The notes beneath the pieces were generated by a model that searched no databases, was not told where the DNA came from, and saw only the letters and a list, made by a program, of their open reading frames with translations. From Candidatus Rokuibacteriota bacterium (lineage in GTDB: Bacteria; Methylomirabilota; Methylomirabilia; Rokubacteriales; CSP1-6): a stretch of 48,952 nucleotides of DNA. Both the position numbers and the translations under genes were made by a program. The stretch is from contig VGLJ01000034.1 in NCBI GenBank assembly GCA_016866775.1, positions 1-48,952 on the forward strand. The letters run 5' to 3'. Shown piece by piece: positions 23,602 through 32,546 of this stretch (its first letter is position 1; each line of letters starts with the position of its first letter).

Positions 23602-24130
23602 GGACGACGCATACCGGTCGACCAGTTGTTTGGTCGAGTACCAGTGGGCACCTCGCCGCATTGCGTGGAGTCGTCCTCGGGACGCCGCACGGCGCAACGC
23701 CACAAGGGAGAGCTCCCGGGTCGCGAGCGCGCTGAGTGGAACCATTCGATGCGGACCCGCCAACCCCGGCAGGACGAAGCGATCGATGCTGTGCTTCACG
23801 GCTCGCGCGAGAAGCTCCGCCAACAATCCTGGGTCGCCACGATCCGCGCGCCGGAGCGCGTAGAGATACCGGGGACGATCCTTCTTGAGAATCACGGCGG
23901 GCGGATACCCGTGCCGCACCAGCAGCAGATTGAGGACCAGGCGGCCGGTTCGTCCATTTCCGTCGAGAAAGGGATGGACCTGTTCCAACCGACAATGAGC
24001 TTCGGCGAGGTGTCGGAAGAGATGGCCTTCGTGAGAACGCCGGTTGCAGAATCTCAGCCAATCCTGAACGGCCGTCTTCGATGAATTGTGTCAGATCGTC
24101 GAGGAGGCCATCGAGCTGTATCACCGAGAC
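23602..24130 (-). pseudogene. Fic-family (AMPylase/toxin) gene remnant, frameshifted and truncated
   Basis: The central frame encodes the Fic loop HPFLDGNGRTGR with its catalytic His, followed by LVLNLLLVRHGYPPAVIL and the C-terminal winged-helix part VPLSALATRELSLVAL, HWYSTKQLVDRY. Upstream similarity (LLDDLTQFIEDG) is in another frame, and the catalytic frame meets a TGA at about 24090, so a frameshift separates the two. The N-terminal 150-200 residues of a Fic protein are missing. Intact Fic proteins transfer AMP from ATP to target hydroxyls. The 3' end joins the repeated malate synthase fragment. Confidence 0.75.
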
Positions 24131-24185
24131 GGGCAGCCCCTGCCGCCAGCGTCGCTTAGCCTCGCTCTCGGTTGAGGAGGTAGCC

Positions 24186-24383
24186 GTGAGGTACAAGATC
24201 GCGCTGCGGAAGACCCAAGAAGGCCACAGCGTCTGGGTTCCCGGCCTGCCCGGTTGTTGGTCACAGGGCACCACTGAGGACGAGGCGATCGCCAACATTC
24301 AGGATGCGATCCGAAAGTATCTTGCTGGGCGCGATCAACTCCTCGATGGGGCAACGATCCGCGAGGTCGAAGTCAGCTGCTAG
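24186..24383 (+). CDS. HicB-family antitoxin-like protein (orphan)
   Basis: 65 residues from the GTG at 24186, with GAGGAGGT five bases before it. RYKIALRKTQEGHSVWVPGLPGCWSQGTTEDEAIANIQDAI is the degenerate RNase-H-like HicB fold, with the typical PGLPGCWSQG turn. The usual C-terminal RHH or HTH DNA-binding segment is absent, as in short HicB forms. No HicA mRNA interferase (about 60 residues with a central catalytic His) is visible on either side. It converges on the helicase gene, their 3' ends overlapping by 11 bases. Confidence 0.85.
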   Translation: MRYKIALRKTQEGHSVWVPGLPGCWSQGTTEDEAIANIQDAIRKYLAGRDQLLDGATIREVEVSC

Positions 24384-27300
24384 CCAGCTCCACGAACCGG
24401 CAGAGCGCGTTGATCAGCCGCATCTGCTCCACCGTCCGCGCGCGCGATTCCAGCAGCCGGGGCGACGCCACGACGTAGGCGAGACACCGCGCGCGCGAGA
24501 CCGCCACGTTGAGCCGGTTGCGCGAGAACAGGAACTCCAGGCTGCGCGGGACATCGTCGGCGCTGGACGTCGCCATCGAATAGAAGACCACCGGCGCCTC
24601 GCGGCCCTGGAACTTGTCGACCGTGCCGGCCTCCACCCCGCGGAGGCCGGCGGCGTCCAACGCCTGGCGGAGACGGCGCACCTGCGCGTTGTACGGCGCT
24701 ACCACCATGAAGTCCGAGTCGCTCAGTGGCGCCGTCACGCCCTTGGTTGAAGTCCACGACCCGCCACGCATCGACGCGAGCAGCGACGCCACACGCGCCG
24801 CCTCCTCCGAGGACGCGACCTGGTTGCCCACGTGGTCCACCGGCACGAAGCGCAGGCCCGTGCCGAAGGACGTCGACTGGCGCGCGACCTCCGGAATCCC
24901 CGTCAGACGGTTGTCGTAGACGATCTCGGAGACGAAGCGGCAGACGTCCGGGTGCATGCGGCGCGTCCGCTCCAGGAAGACGCCGCGGGCCGGCGGGATC
25001 GTGGCCGCGTCGCCCAGCAGGTGCTCGAGCACCGACTCGCCCGTGCCCGGCGGATGCGTGCCCTGCGAGACCTGCGCGAGCTGCAGCGGATCGCCCAGGA
25101 GGATCACGTTGCGCGCCGACGTGCCCATCGCCAGCGCGTCCGCCAGCGAGACCTGGCCCGCCTCGTCGATCACCAGCGTGTCCACGAAGCCATCCATGTC
25201 GTGATGCGCGAAGAGCCACGCCGTGCCCGCGACGAGCGGCGCGTTCGACGCGACGACATCCGCCACGTCGTCCACGTTCACGATCGACGTGCCCGTGTAG
25301 TACGACTCGTCGTTGCCGCCGCTCGCCTTCTTCACGCCGTCAAACGCGAAGCCCGTCTCCCCCACCGCCTTGAGCAGGTTATGGATCGCCTTGTGGCTCG
25401 TCGCCGCCACGCCCACCCGGCGGCCGTGGCGCATCAGCTCGACGATCAGGCGCGCGCCCGTCCAGGTTTTGCCCGTGCCGGGCGGGCCCTGGATGAAGAG
25501 CGCGCCGCCGTCGAGCGACGCCGCCAGCGCGCACAGCTCCTCGGGCTCGGTCACCTGCACGCTCTCGCGCGGTGTCGACAATCGTGGGCGCGCACGCTCG
25601 ACGATGTCGCGCAGCGCCTGATAGCGGCCGTCGCCCGCGAGCACCGAGCTCGCCAGTCGCGCGAGGGCGTCGCGCTGCTCGATCGTCTTGAATGGCCCCG
25701 GCGGGATCAGCGCCAACGGCAACGCGACCTCCGCCATGCTGGGCCCGCGACGCAGCCCCAGCGTGCCCGCGGCTTCGTCGAGCGCGACGATCGTGCCCGC
25801 GGCCTTCTTCGTGGCCGGATCCACCGGCGCGTCGCCGACGCCGAGCTTGTACTGCTGCGGCGGGAACCTCATCCGCCACTCGAGCGAGCGCGCTACCCGC
25901 TGCGGCTGACCCACCGGCTCCAGCCGCGCGATCGACTCCGCGTCGGCCACCAGATCGTCGAGCGACATCTGCTCGCAGCGCTCGAAGAACCACCACCACG
26001 CGGGGCGCGCCTCGCGGCGGTGATACTCGAGCAGCTCGCCGATGATCCAGCGCGGCGATCCCGTCTCTTCACCCGCGACGAGCTGGTCGCGGAGCGGGTT
26101 CGGCGCGTGCTCCTCTTCCTCCGCGACGACAGGCCCGCGAGGTTGGACGTCAGACGGCCGGTTCACCGCCAGCCAGTCGCGCAGCGCGCGCGTGGCCAGG
26201 CAGTCCTCGCGGTTGTACGCGGCGATCGCGTCGAGGCGCTTCGGCTCATGGCGCTCCATCCACTGCTCGTACTCGAGCACCGCGAGCGTGCCGCTTTTCA
26301 CGCTGGCGTCACGCGTGAACGCCGCCAGCTTCTCCGTCTCCTTGAGCGAATAGCCGGGCACGCCGGCGCGCAGGCCCTGGCGGACGACCGTGTAGAGATC
26401 GACGAAGACCTTGCGCCGCAGCAGGTCGTCCACCTCCTGCTCGCGCGTGGCGTAGACACCCATGAGCTCCTTGATCGCCGTCTTCTCGTACGCGCCGTAG
26501 TGATAGACGTGCATGTCGGGATCGTCGGCGAGCCGTTGGTGGAAGAGATCGATCACCCGCTCGAACGCGGCGCGCTCCCCCGCGCGGTCGTGCGCCCAGA
26601 TCGCGCGATAGCTTGCCGGAGTGATCATCCCGTCCGCGTCCTGGACGCCGAACAGGAAGTGCAGGCCGCGCGCCGGCTCCCAGAACGGGTCGCCTTCGAT
26701 GTCGAAGATCAGATCGCCCTCCGACGGCTCCGGCAGCAGCGCGAAGCCGCGATCCGACTCGCCGGGGATCGCGTGCCAGTCGATGCGGCCGGTGCGACGG
26801 CGGCGGAACTGGAGCTGCGCCTGGTCGCGGAGCGCCGCGAGCGCCGTCTCCCCAACCTCGCCCACGCGCGCGTCCGCCGGCAGCGCGGCCAGCGCGGCCA
26901 CTGTCGTCACACCGACCGCGCGGAGCTCCTCGACGTGCGCGCGGCGGATGCCCGCCACGAGCGTCAGGTGATCCTCCGCCTCCCAGCGCTCGTCGCAGAT
27001 CTGGCGGAACTCGCAGAGCGCGCAGTGCTCGACGGGATAGGGCTCGGTCGGCTGCGGCTCGCGCGCCGCCCGCTCGAAGCTCTGCCGCACGCGACGGAAG
27101 TAGGCGGCGAAGTCGTGGTACCGCAGCGCGCGCTTCTCGCCGCCGCCGAGCAGCACGTGCATGCGCTCCGGCGGCTCGCCCTGGATCGCGGCGATGCCCT
27201 CCGCGTAGAAGCAGAGCTGGAGGAGATACGTCGGCTTCTCGGCGCGCGCGAGCTTGGCGTCCGCCGGCTCGTAGCCCCAGGCGCCGAGTGCCGTCTCGCC

Positions 27301-27663
27301 CTCGACGCGCTCGAGGAAGTCCGCGCGCCCGCGCCAGTCGCCGACGACGAACGTCGCCTGGTAGATGACGTCCGCGCCGGCGCGCATCGCTTCCTCGGTC
27401 AGGCGGGCGCCGGTGGCGAAGTCCCACGTGTCGGGCGGGGTCACATCGCGCACTTCGCGCCCGTCCGCGCGCAGCTTCACGAGGTAGGCGCGCTCGTGGT
27501 CCTCGCCCTTGCGTCGCAGGAGATCGCCGTACGCGGCGGCGACGTACGGGTGCGGGCGAGTCTCGCGGGCGACCTCGAGCGCCAGCGTCGTGAGGTGCGC
27601 GCACTCGACGTGGTCGTTGAGGTCGGAGGGCGAGAGGATCAGCCGCCCGTCGACGACCTGCAC
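24373..27663 (-). CDS. TM0106-family RecB-like nuclease fused to SF1 (Dna2/UPF1-like) helicase
   Basis: 1096 residues. Residues 1-300: RecB-type nuclease with the DxK core ADAKLARAEKP (about residue 137) and an Fe-S cluster formed by C21 in HVECAHL and three Cys in CALCEFRQIC (about 211-220), as in AddB/Cas4. Residues about 310-480: a DEDD-like exonuclease-type region (LIFDIEGDPFW). C-terminal helicase: Walker A GPPGTGKT (about 726-733), Walker B VIDEAGQ (about 832), LLGDPLQLAQV, and VDKFQGREAPVVFYSM with LNVAVSRARCLAYVV. A cytoplasmic DNA-processing enzyme; role in repair or in defence is not settled. It is divergent from brnTA. Confidence 0.92.
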   Translation of the reverse strand: MQVVDGRLILSPSDLNDHVECAHLTTLALEVARETRPHPYVAAAYGDLLRRKGEDHERAYLVKLRADGREVRDVTPPDTWDFATGARLTEEAMRAGADVIYQATFVVGDWRGRADFLERVEGETALGAWGYEPADAKLARAEKPTYLLQLCFYAEGIAAIQGEPPERMHVLLGGGEKRALRYHDFAAYFRRVRQSFERAAREPQPTEPYPVEHCALCEFRQICDERWEAEDHLTLVAGIRRAHVEELRAVGVTTVAALAALPADARVGEVGETALAALRDQAQLQFRRRRTGRIDWHAIPGESDRGFALLPEPSEGDLIFDIEGDPFWEPARGLHFLFGVQDADGMITPASYRAIWAHDRAGERAAFERVIDLFHQRLADDPDMHVYHYGAYEKTAIKELMGVYATREQEVDDLLRRKVFVDLYTVVRQGLRAGVPGYSLKETEKLAAFTRDASVKSGTLAVLEYEQWMERHEPKRLDAIAAYNREDCLATRALRDWLAVNRPSDVQPRGPVVAEEEEHAPNPLRDQLVAGEETGSPRWIIGELLEYHRREARPAWWWFFERCEQMSLDDLVADAESIARLEPVGQPQRVARSLEWRMRFPPQQYKLGVGDAPVDPATKKAAGTIVALDEAAGTLGLRRGPSMAEVALPLALIPPGPFKTIEQRDALARLASSVLAGDGRYQALRDIVERARPRLSTPRESVQVTEPEELCALAASLDGGALFIQGPPGTGKTWTGARLIVELMRHGRRVGVAATSHKAIHNLLKAVGETGFAFDGVKKASGGNDESYYTGTSIVNVDDVADVVASNAPLVAGTAWLFAHHDMDGFVDTLVIDEAGQVSLADALAMGTSARNVILLGDPLQLAQVSQGTHPPGTGESVLEHLLGDAATIPPARGVFLERTRRMHPDVCRFVSEIVYDNRLTGIPEVARQSTSFGTGLRFVPVDHVGNQVASSEEAARVASLLASMRGGSWTSTKGVTAPLSDSDFMVVAPYNAQVRRLRQALDAAGLRGVEAGTVDKFQGREAPVVFYSMATSSADDVPRSLEFLFSRNRLNVAVSRARCLAYVVASPRLLESRARTVEQMRLINALCRFVELASS

Positions 27664-27802
27664 CTATCGGGCTCCGCCCATTGTCATCGGCGGCATGGTA
27701 CCGCGGGGTCCAAGAGGTAGATACCGGCTGGGCAACGGACGCCTGACACTGTCTGAAACAATGGACATTGACCAGACGGGCTCGAGACGTCACTGATGGC
27801 CC

Positions 27803-28084
27803 GTGGCCTACGTATTCGAATGGGATCCCGCGAAGGCTGCCACGAACAGACGCAAGCACGGTGTCACTTTCGATGAAGCATCCACAGTCTTCGGAGATCC
27901 GCTCGCGTTGATGATCGCGGATCCGGATCACTCCGAACAGGAAGATCGCTATGTACTCGTTGGGGCGTCCGTTCGGGAGCGAGTGTTGGTGGTAGCATTT
28001 GTCGAGCGTCCGCCGTGGACGAGACTCATTTCGGCTCGACCGGCGACGAGAAGCGAGCGGAGACGATATGAAGCGAAAGGCTAG
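27803..28084 (+). CDS. brnT: BrnT-family toxin
   Basis: 93 residues from GTG. YVFEWDPAKAATNRRKHGVTFDEASTVFGDPLA is the BrnT hallmark (FEWD, N-x-x-KHG), with EDRYVLVGASVRERVLVVAF and the C-terminal RLISARPATRSERRRYE. BrnT is a RelE-fold ribonuclease that arrests translation. The 3' end overlaps the BrnA gene by 17 bases. Unlike many small genes in this window, the pair is intact. Confidence 0.92.
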   Translation: MAYVFEWDPAKAATNRRKHGVTFDEASTVFGDPLALMIADPDHSEQEDRYVLVGASVRERVLVVAFVERPPWTRLISARPATRSERRRYEAKG

Positions 28085-28298
28085 AGACCGCGACACAATG
28101 CGTCCGGAGTACGACTTCTCCAATGGCGTCCGCGGCGTGACGGCTCGGCGATATGCGAAGGGCACGAATATCGTCGTCATCGCCCCCGAGGTGCTTGACG
28201 TGTTTCCTGACGGCGCATCGGTGAATGCGGCTCTGAAGGCATTGGCGCCCGTGATCAGGAAGAGTCGCCAAAAGGTTCGTCAGTCTGCGAAGCGTTGA
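28068..28298 (+). CDS. brnA: BrnA-family antitoxin
   Basis: 76 residues from the ATG at 28068; a longer in-frame reading is antisense-like. RPEYDFSNGVRGVTARRYAKGTN is the typical BrnA toxin-binding start, and the C-terminal VFPDGASVNAALKALAPVI is its ribbon-helix-helix-like dimer. It should neutralise BrnT and autorepress the operon from the 139-base gap between brnT and the helicase gene. Confidence 0.88.
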   Translation: MKRKARDRDTMRPEYDFSNGVRGVTARRYAKGTNIVVIAPEVLDVFPDGASVNAALKALAPVIRKSRQKVRQSAKR

Positions 28299-28355
28299 AG
28301 TGAGCCGTTGGAGTGAGGATGTGTTGAGAGATGTGATCGGGCGCGGTTTCGAGAG

Positions 28356-28460
28356 GTGTTCATAGACGGCGGCGGCACCATCGCCTGGCCAAATGGCGCC
28401 GATATCACTCCAGAGACGCTGTACGCGCTCGTGTCCGGCCGGCCGTCGAGCTCAGCCTAG
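28356..28460 (+). pseudogene. DUF2442 gene fragment (3' end only)
   Basis: 34 codons then [29 protein letters not shown]. The string [16 protein letters not shown] is the conserved C-terminus of DUF2442 proteins, which pair with DUF4160 in small putative TA modules. Roughly the first 50-60 residues and the partner gene are missing. It ends a few bases inside the convergent 500-residue gene. Confidence 0.65.
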
Positions 28461-29959
28461 CCCCGAGCCCACTCCTTCTCCCACCGTGCGAAGCACTCGC
28501 GCTCGCCCGGCATCTTCGGCCACCCGGCGAGCAGCCTGACCGGAGCGATCAGCAGCCGATCGCGCAGATGCGTCGAGTTGTGTGAGTACTCCTCGAACGA
28601 GGAGTGCGTGATCTTCTGGTTGTGCGGGTCGTCCTGGAACTTGCACGCGGTGACCGCCACCGCCGCCTGATACGCCGCGCGATCCCCGCCCGACGCGAGC
28701 CACGCGCGAGCCAGCGCCGTCGCGCGCGGGATGTCGAACGCCAGGATCGCCTCGTCGAGCGCCTCGAGCGACACAGCGCCCGTCACCTCGGCAAAAGGCA
28801 CCGGCGAGAGCAGCTTGTTCGCCCGCGCGGCGTCGTTGATGAAGTTCGCCATCAGATAGAGCACGCGCGCCTGGTACGGGCTGGCCGTCGACCGCAGCCA
28901 GTAGTTCGCCACGTTGCAGTAGTCGAACGCGTGCTGCGCGTCGGTGAACTGGCGCGGCACCGTCGTCCTCAAGATCAGCTCGGCCGCCGCGATCTGGAGC
29001 GTGTCGCCGATGCTCCGCACCGACACGCCCGCGCGCAACAGCGCCGTCAGGCGGCCCCACACTTCGTCCTGCGTCGCGGTCGTCACGAGCGCGATCAGCT
29101 CCTCGACCTCGCCCGGCTTCAGCACGCCCTGGTTCGCCGTCAGGCCCTTGCCCACATCCGCGGGGAACTCCGCGGCGAGCACCACGCACGCGGCGTCGTA
29201 GAGCGAGTAGTACAACGGCCCGACGGCCATGTCCGGCACGCCCATGTAATGGACGCCCTGCGCCTGATCCCAGCCGATGAACTCCGTGAGATCGGCGACC
29301 GCCCGCGCGCGCAGCGCCTTGTGGCCGGTGTTGCGCGCCTTGCGGCCGATGATCGTGTCCTGGAGATCGATCAGCCCCAGGAACAGCAGGTGATCGCGCA
29401 GCGCCGCGCGCGACGACGGCTCCTGCGCGATCCCGAGGAAGAGGCCGTGCGCGCGCCGCGCGTCGCCCGTCATCGTCGCGATCATGTGCTGGTGCAGCCG
29501 CTCCTGGAGCGTGCCTTCCTCGACGATCGGCTCCTGCTCCTGCTGCCACACGACCGGCCCGTAGCTGGGCGGCGGCACGTTCATGCCCTTCATCGTCGCG
29601 TAGCGGCCGGGATACTTGCCGAGGAGCTGGTTCCAGATGTCGAGCCCGGCGGGGATGTACCAGACGCTCTGCAGCAGCGGCAGCAGCTCGTGGCCCGGCG
29701 GCACGAACGGGCGCAGCGCCACCGACGTCCTGAGGCCGAGGATCGTGTGGTCGTTGTTCACCAGCGCGATCGACCCGTCGCGCACGTTGACGTGGCATGG
29801 CACGTTCACGAACGGGGCCTCGGCCTTCGTGACGGCGGCGAGCGCGTTCGGCAGCGAGCGGCCCTCGCGTCGCACCATCTGGAAGAACAGGTCGGTCGTT
29901 CGGACGGGATCGCGCTCGAGGATGGCCTCGGTCAGCTGGGCGACGGCTCGATCGGACAT
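28457..29959 (-). CDS. Conserved 500-residue protein of unknown function
   Basis: 500 residues from the ATG at 29959, which has aggagagagg seven bases upstream. I do not recognise the family. The sequence is largely helical and soluble, with no signal peptide or membrane segment. Notable blocks: [58 protein letters not shown], and a C-terminal [19 protein letters not shown] with several His. The repeated His/Asp clusters could bind metal but no known signature is complete. Divergent from the rhomboid gene with 46 bases between starts. Confidence 0.8.
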   Translation of the reverse strand: MSDRAVAQLTEAILERDPVRTTDLFFQMVRREGRSLPNALAAVTKAEAPFVNVPCHVNVRDGSIALVNNDHTILGLRTSVALRPFVPPGHELLPLLQSVWYIPAGLDIWNQLLGKYPGRYATMKGMNVPPPSYGPVVWQQEQEPIVEEGTLQERLHQHMIATMTGDARRAHGLFLGIAQEPSSRAALRDHLLFLGLIDLQDTIIGRKARNTGHKALRARAVADLTEFIGWDQAQGVHYMGVPDMAVGPLYYSLYDAACVVLAAEFPADVGKGLTANQGVLKPGEVEELIALVTTATQDEVWGRLTALLRAGVSVRSIGDTLQIAAAELILRTTVPRQFTDAQHAFDYCNVANYWLRSTASPYQARVLYLMANFINDAARANKLLSPVPFAEVTGAVSLEALDEAILAFDIPRATALARAWLASGGDRAAYQAAVAVTACKFQDDPHNQKITHSSFEEYSHNSTHLRDRLLIAPVRLLAGWPKMPGERECFARWEKEWARG

Positions 29960-30005
29960 TCGCGCACCTCTCTCCTGCGGTAGCGCGAATGTACCAGAAT
30001 TAGGC

Positions 30006-30842
30006 ATGCGCGCCATCCGGATCGCGGCGACGTCGGCCCAGGCGGAGGAGTGGGCGCTCGTGCTCACGGCCGCCGGGATCCCGAACGCGGTCGAGGCCAT
30101 GCCCGACGGTTGGGCGCTGCTCGCGCCGGCCGACGACGCGCCCCGCGCGCACGCCGCCCTCGCCGCGTTCGACGACGAGCGGCGCGCGGTCGCCGCCGCG
30201 CCCGAAGCGCCGGCGTATCCGTGGATGACCGGCGTCGCCGCGGGCCTTCTGCTCCTCTGGCTCTCCACGATGACGACCGCGCCGGCGTGGGCCGAGCGCG
30301 GCGCGGCGGCGGCAGGTCGCATCGTCGCGGGCGAGGTCTGGCGCGCAATCACCGCGCTCACGCTGCACCTCGACATGGTTCACGTGACGGGCAACGCGGT
30401 CGGGCTCGCGGTCCTGCTTCCGCCGCTCGTGCAGCGCTTCGGCGCCGGCGTCGCGCTGCTGCTGCTCGTGCTCACGGGCGCGGTCGGCAACGTGCTCGCC
30501 GCGTTCACGCACGACGCGCGTCACGTCGCGGTCGGCGCGTCGACGGCGATCTTCGGCGCGGTGGCCATCCTCGCGGCGTTGCGCGTGATGGACGCGGAGC
30601 CGGCGCCGCGCGGAAAGCGGTGGACCGCGCCCGTCGCGGGGGTCGTGCTGCTGATGATGCTCGGGACAGCGCGCGGCTCGGACCTCGCCGCGCACGCGTT
30701 CGGGTTCGGCGTCGGTGCGGTGGTCGGCGTCATCGCCAGCCGCGCCGCTCCCAGGCGGCTCGGCGCGATCACGCAATGGACCGTCGGCGGACTCGTCGGG
30801 TTGTTCGTGGCCGTCTGCTGGCGTCTCGCGCTGCGCGTTTGA
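30006..30842 (+). CDS. Rhomboid-family intramembrane serine protease
   Basis: 278 residues. A cytoplasmic N-terminal domain of about 70 residues (IRIAATSAQAEEWALVLTAA) precedes six or so membrane helices. The catalytic dyad is S179 in VAVGASTAIFG (GxSx) and H230 in DLAAHAFGFGVG; the HxxxN element H126-N130 is in LDMVHVTGNAVG. It cleaves substrate proteins within the inner membrane. The N-terminal extension resembles the small DUF2007-like or NRho cytosolic domains attached to some rhomboids. Confidence 0.92.
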   Translation: MRAIRIAATSAQAEEWALVLTAAGIPNAVEAMPDGWALLAPADDAPRAHAALAAFDDERRAVAAAPEAPAYPWMTGVAAGLLLLWLSTMTTAPAWAERGAAAAGRIVAGEVWRAITALTLHLDMVHVTGNAVGLAVLLPPLVQRFGAGVALLLLVLTGAVGNVLAAFTHDARHVAVGASTAIFGAVAILAALRVMDAEPAPRGKRWTAPVAGVVLLMMLGTARGSDLAAHAFGFGVGAVVGVIASRAAPRRLGAITQWTVGGLVGLFVAVCWRLALRV

Positions 30843-30948
30843 GCGCTCGGCCGCGGGCGCGGCCTCGTTCCGCCGGTCGTTCGGGCGCTACCGCATCCGG
30901 TAGCCACTGACGACCGCGGGCGGGGCCGCGCCGACGCGCGCAGGTGGC

Positions 30949-31146
30949 CTAGTTCGGACTCACCTCACGCCAGCGGCGATACGGGCGCCGGCGCCGAAAC
31001 TCCGGACGTCCGCGCTCCATCTCTTGATGGCCACGTGGCCGACGGCGGCGACGCCACTCGTCGCTTCGCTCGTCACCGAACGCCGTCCGCACGCTGTGGA
31101 GCGGCGGGATCATGCCCATCGACGTCGCCGCCATCGTGGCCAGCAT
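30949..31146 (-). CDS. Small arginine-rich protein (hypothetical)
   Basis: 65 residues from the ATG at 31146, with GGGAGG five bases upstream, which is the main support. A hydrophobic start (LATMAATSMGMIPPLH) is followed by an extremely basic tail (EWRRRRRPRG, EFRRRRPYRRWREV). No family recognised; it could bind nucleic acid or be a short membrane-associated peptide. Some of the Arg richness may simply reflect reading a GC-rich strand. Confidence 0.4.
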   Translation of the reverse strand: MLATMAATSMGMIPPLHSVRTAFGDERSDEWRRRRRPRGHQEMERGRPEFRRRRPYRRWREVSPN

Positions 31147-31356
31147 GTCTGCCTCCCATTCCCCGGATGTGCTGCACTTGGGCGGAGGTAAGGGCACGAA
31201 CCGTACCACGGCGGACGGACGACCTTTCGCGCACTTACGAGCCGCGACCGAATCTCGTGCCTGGCGCGCGCGCCAGAGGGCTGGAGCGGGCTCCCGACGA
31301 AGCCGGTGCCTTCCCAAAACGATGTCCAATCTTCGAGACAGGGCACAATTGGAGAC

Positions 31357-32382
31357 ATGCGGGGTCGGTGGCTCCTGACCGTCGCGCTCGTCCTCGGACT
31401 CGTGTCCGCCGCCGCCGCCCGGTCCCAGCAGCCGTTCGACGAGTGGCTCGCCGAGCTCGTCGCCGAGGCGCGGACGAAGGGCTACGCCGACGAGCTTCTT
31501 ACCAAGACGCTCGCGGGCCTGACGCCCCTGCCCGGCGTGATCGCGAGCGACCGTCGTCAGCCCGAAGCGATGCTCCCGTTCGAGGAATACATCCGCCGCC
31601 GCGTGACGCCGGAGCGCATCCAGCGGGCGCGCGAGCTCGCCGAGCAGCACCGCGCGCTGCTCGACCGCGTGCGCGAGGCGTACGGCGTGCCGCCGGCGAT
31701 CATCGTCTCGATCTGGGGCCTCGAGTCACGCTTCGGCGAGCGCAGCGGCGACATCCCCGTCTTCCAGGCGCTCGCCACGCTCGCGTGGGAGGGACGGCGC
31801 GCGGCGTTCTTCCGCGGCCAGCTCTACGAGGCCATCGCCATGGTGGATCGCGGCTACATCGACGCGGCGAGCATGAAGGGCTCGTGGGCCGGCGCGATGG
31901 GGCAGCCGCAGTTCATGCCCTCGAGCTACCTCGCCTGGGCGGTCGACTTCGACGGCGACGGGCGGCGCGACATCTGGGCGTCGGCGGCCGACACCTTCGC
32001 GTCGATCGCGAACTACCTCGCGGGCCACGGCTGGAAGGCGGGCGAGCCGTGGGGTCACGAGGTGCAGACGTCGCCGGGGTCCGAGCAGCGGGCCGCGCGC
32101 GCCTTCGGACGGCGCGAGTCAGGCTGCCGCGCGATGCGCGAGATGATCGGCCCGGCGCGCCGGGCGGAGTGGTCCCGGCTCGGCGTGCGGCGAACGGAAA
32201 GCGAGGACCCGCCGAAGCCGGTGGAGACCGTGAGCTCGGCGAAGACCGTGCCGACGGCCGCGCTCGTCCGCGCCGGCGACCGCCGCTTCCTCGTGCACGG
32301 CAACTACGACGCGATCCTTCGCTACAACTGCTCGCACCACTACGCGCTCTCGGTCACACTCCTCGCCGACCGGATCGAGTAG
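31357..32382 (+). CDS. Lytic murein transglycosylase (MltB/SLT family)
   Basis: 341 residues from the ATG at 31357, with TGGAGA just upstream. The first 21 residues (RGRWLLTVALVLGLVSAAAA) form a Sec signal peptide without a lipobox Cys. The catalytic Glu is E123 in IVSIWGLESRFGE; other MltB blocks are ALATLAWEGRRAAFFRGQL, MKGSWAGAMGQPQFMPSSYLAWAVDFDGDG, FASIANYLAGHGW, and the C-terminal NYDAILRYNCSHHYALSV. It cleaves the glycan MurNAc-GlcNAc bond of peptidoglycan to 1,6-anhydro products in the periplasm. The C-terminal peptidoglycan-binding domain of larger members is absent. Confidence 0.93.
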   Translation: MRGRWLLTVALVLGLVSAAAARSQQPFDEWLAELVAEARTKGYADELLTKTLAGLTPLPGVIASDRRQPEAMLPFEEYIRRRVTPERIQRARELAEQHRALLDRVREAYGVPPAIIVSIWGLESRFGERSGDIPVFQALATLAWEGRRAAFFRGQLYEAIAMVDRGYIDAASMKGSWAGAMGQPQFMPSSYLAWAVDFDGDGRRDIWASAADTFASIANYLAGHGWKAGEPWGHEVQTSPGSEQRAARAFGRRESGCRAMREMIGPARRAEWSRLGVRRTESEDPPKPVETVSSAKTVPTAALVRAGDRRFLVHGNYDAILRYNCSHHYALSVTLLADRIE

Positions 32383-32546
32383 GTCGCCGAAGATCGCCCC
32401 TGACGCGCCCCCGCGCGTGATACGATCTCCAGGCTTGGTTCGGGCCGCTGGTCCATCGAGGGCCCCTTCCCCCATCAGGCCACGCTCGAGCGCACGAGTC
32501 CGCGGCGACAGAGCGCGTGGTCCCTCAGCGGAGTGGGAGCCATACG

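Noticed and set aside
23124-23735. A 203-codon plus-strand frame over the malate synthase fragment
   Set aside because: It reads the repeat in the wrong frame (GPEGPDHRGGHAPQR) and only covers the junction by chance.
24832-27720. A 962-codon plus-strand open frame opposite the helicase
   Set aside because: Its Arg/Leu/Glu/Ala composition and absence of motifs mark it as a shadow; the helicase on the other strand has complete catalytic motifs.
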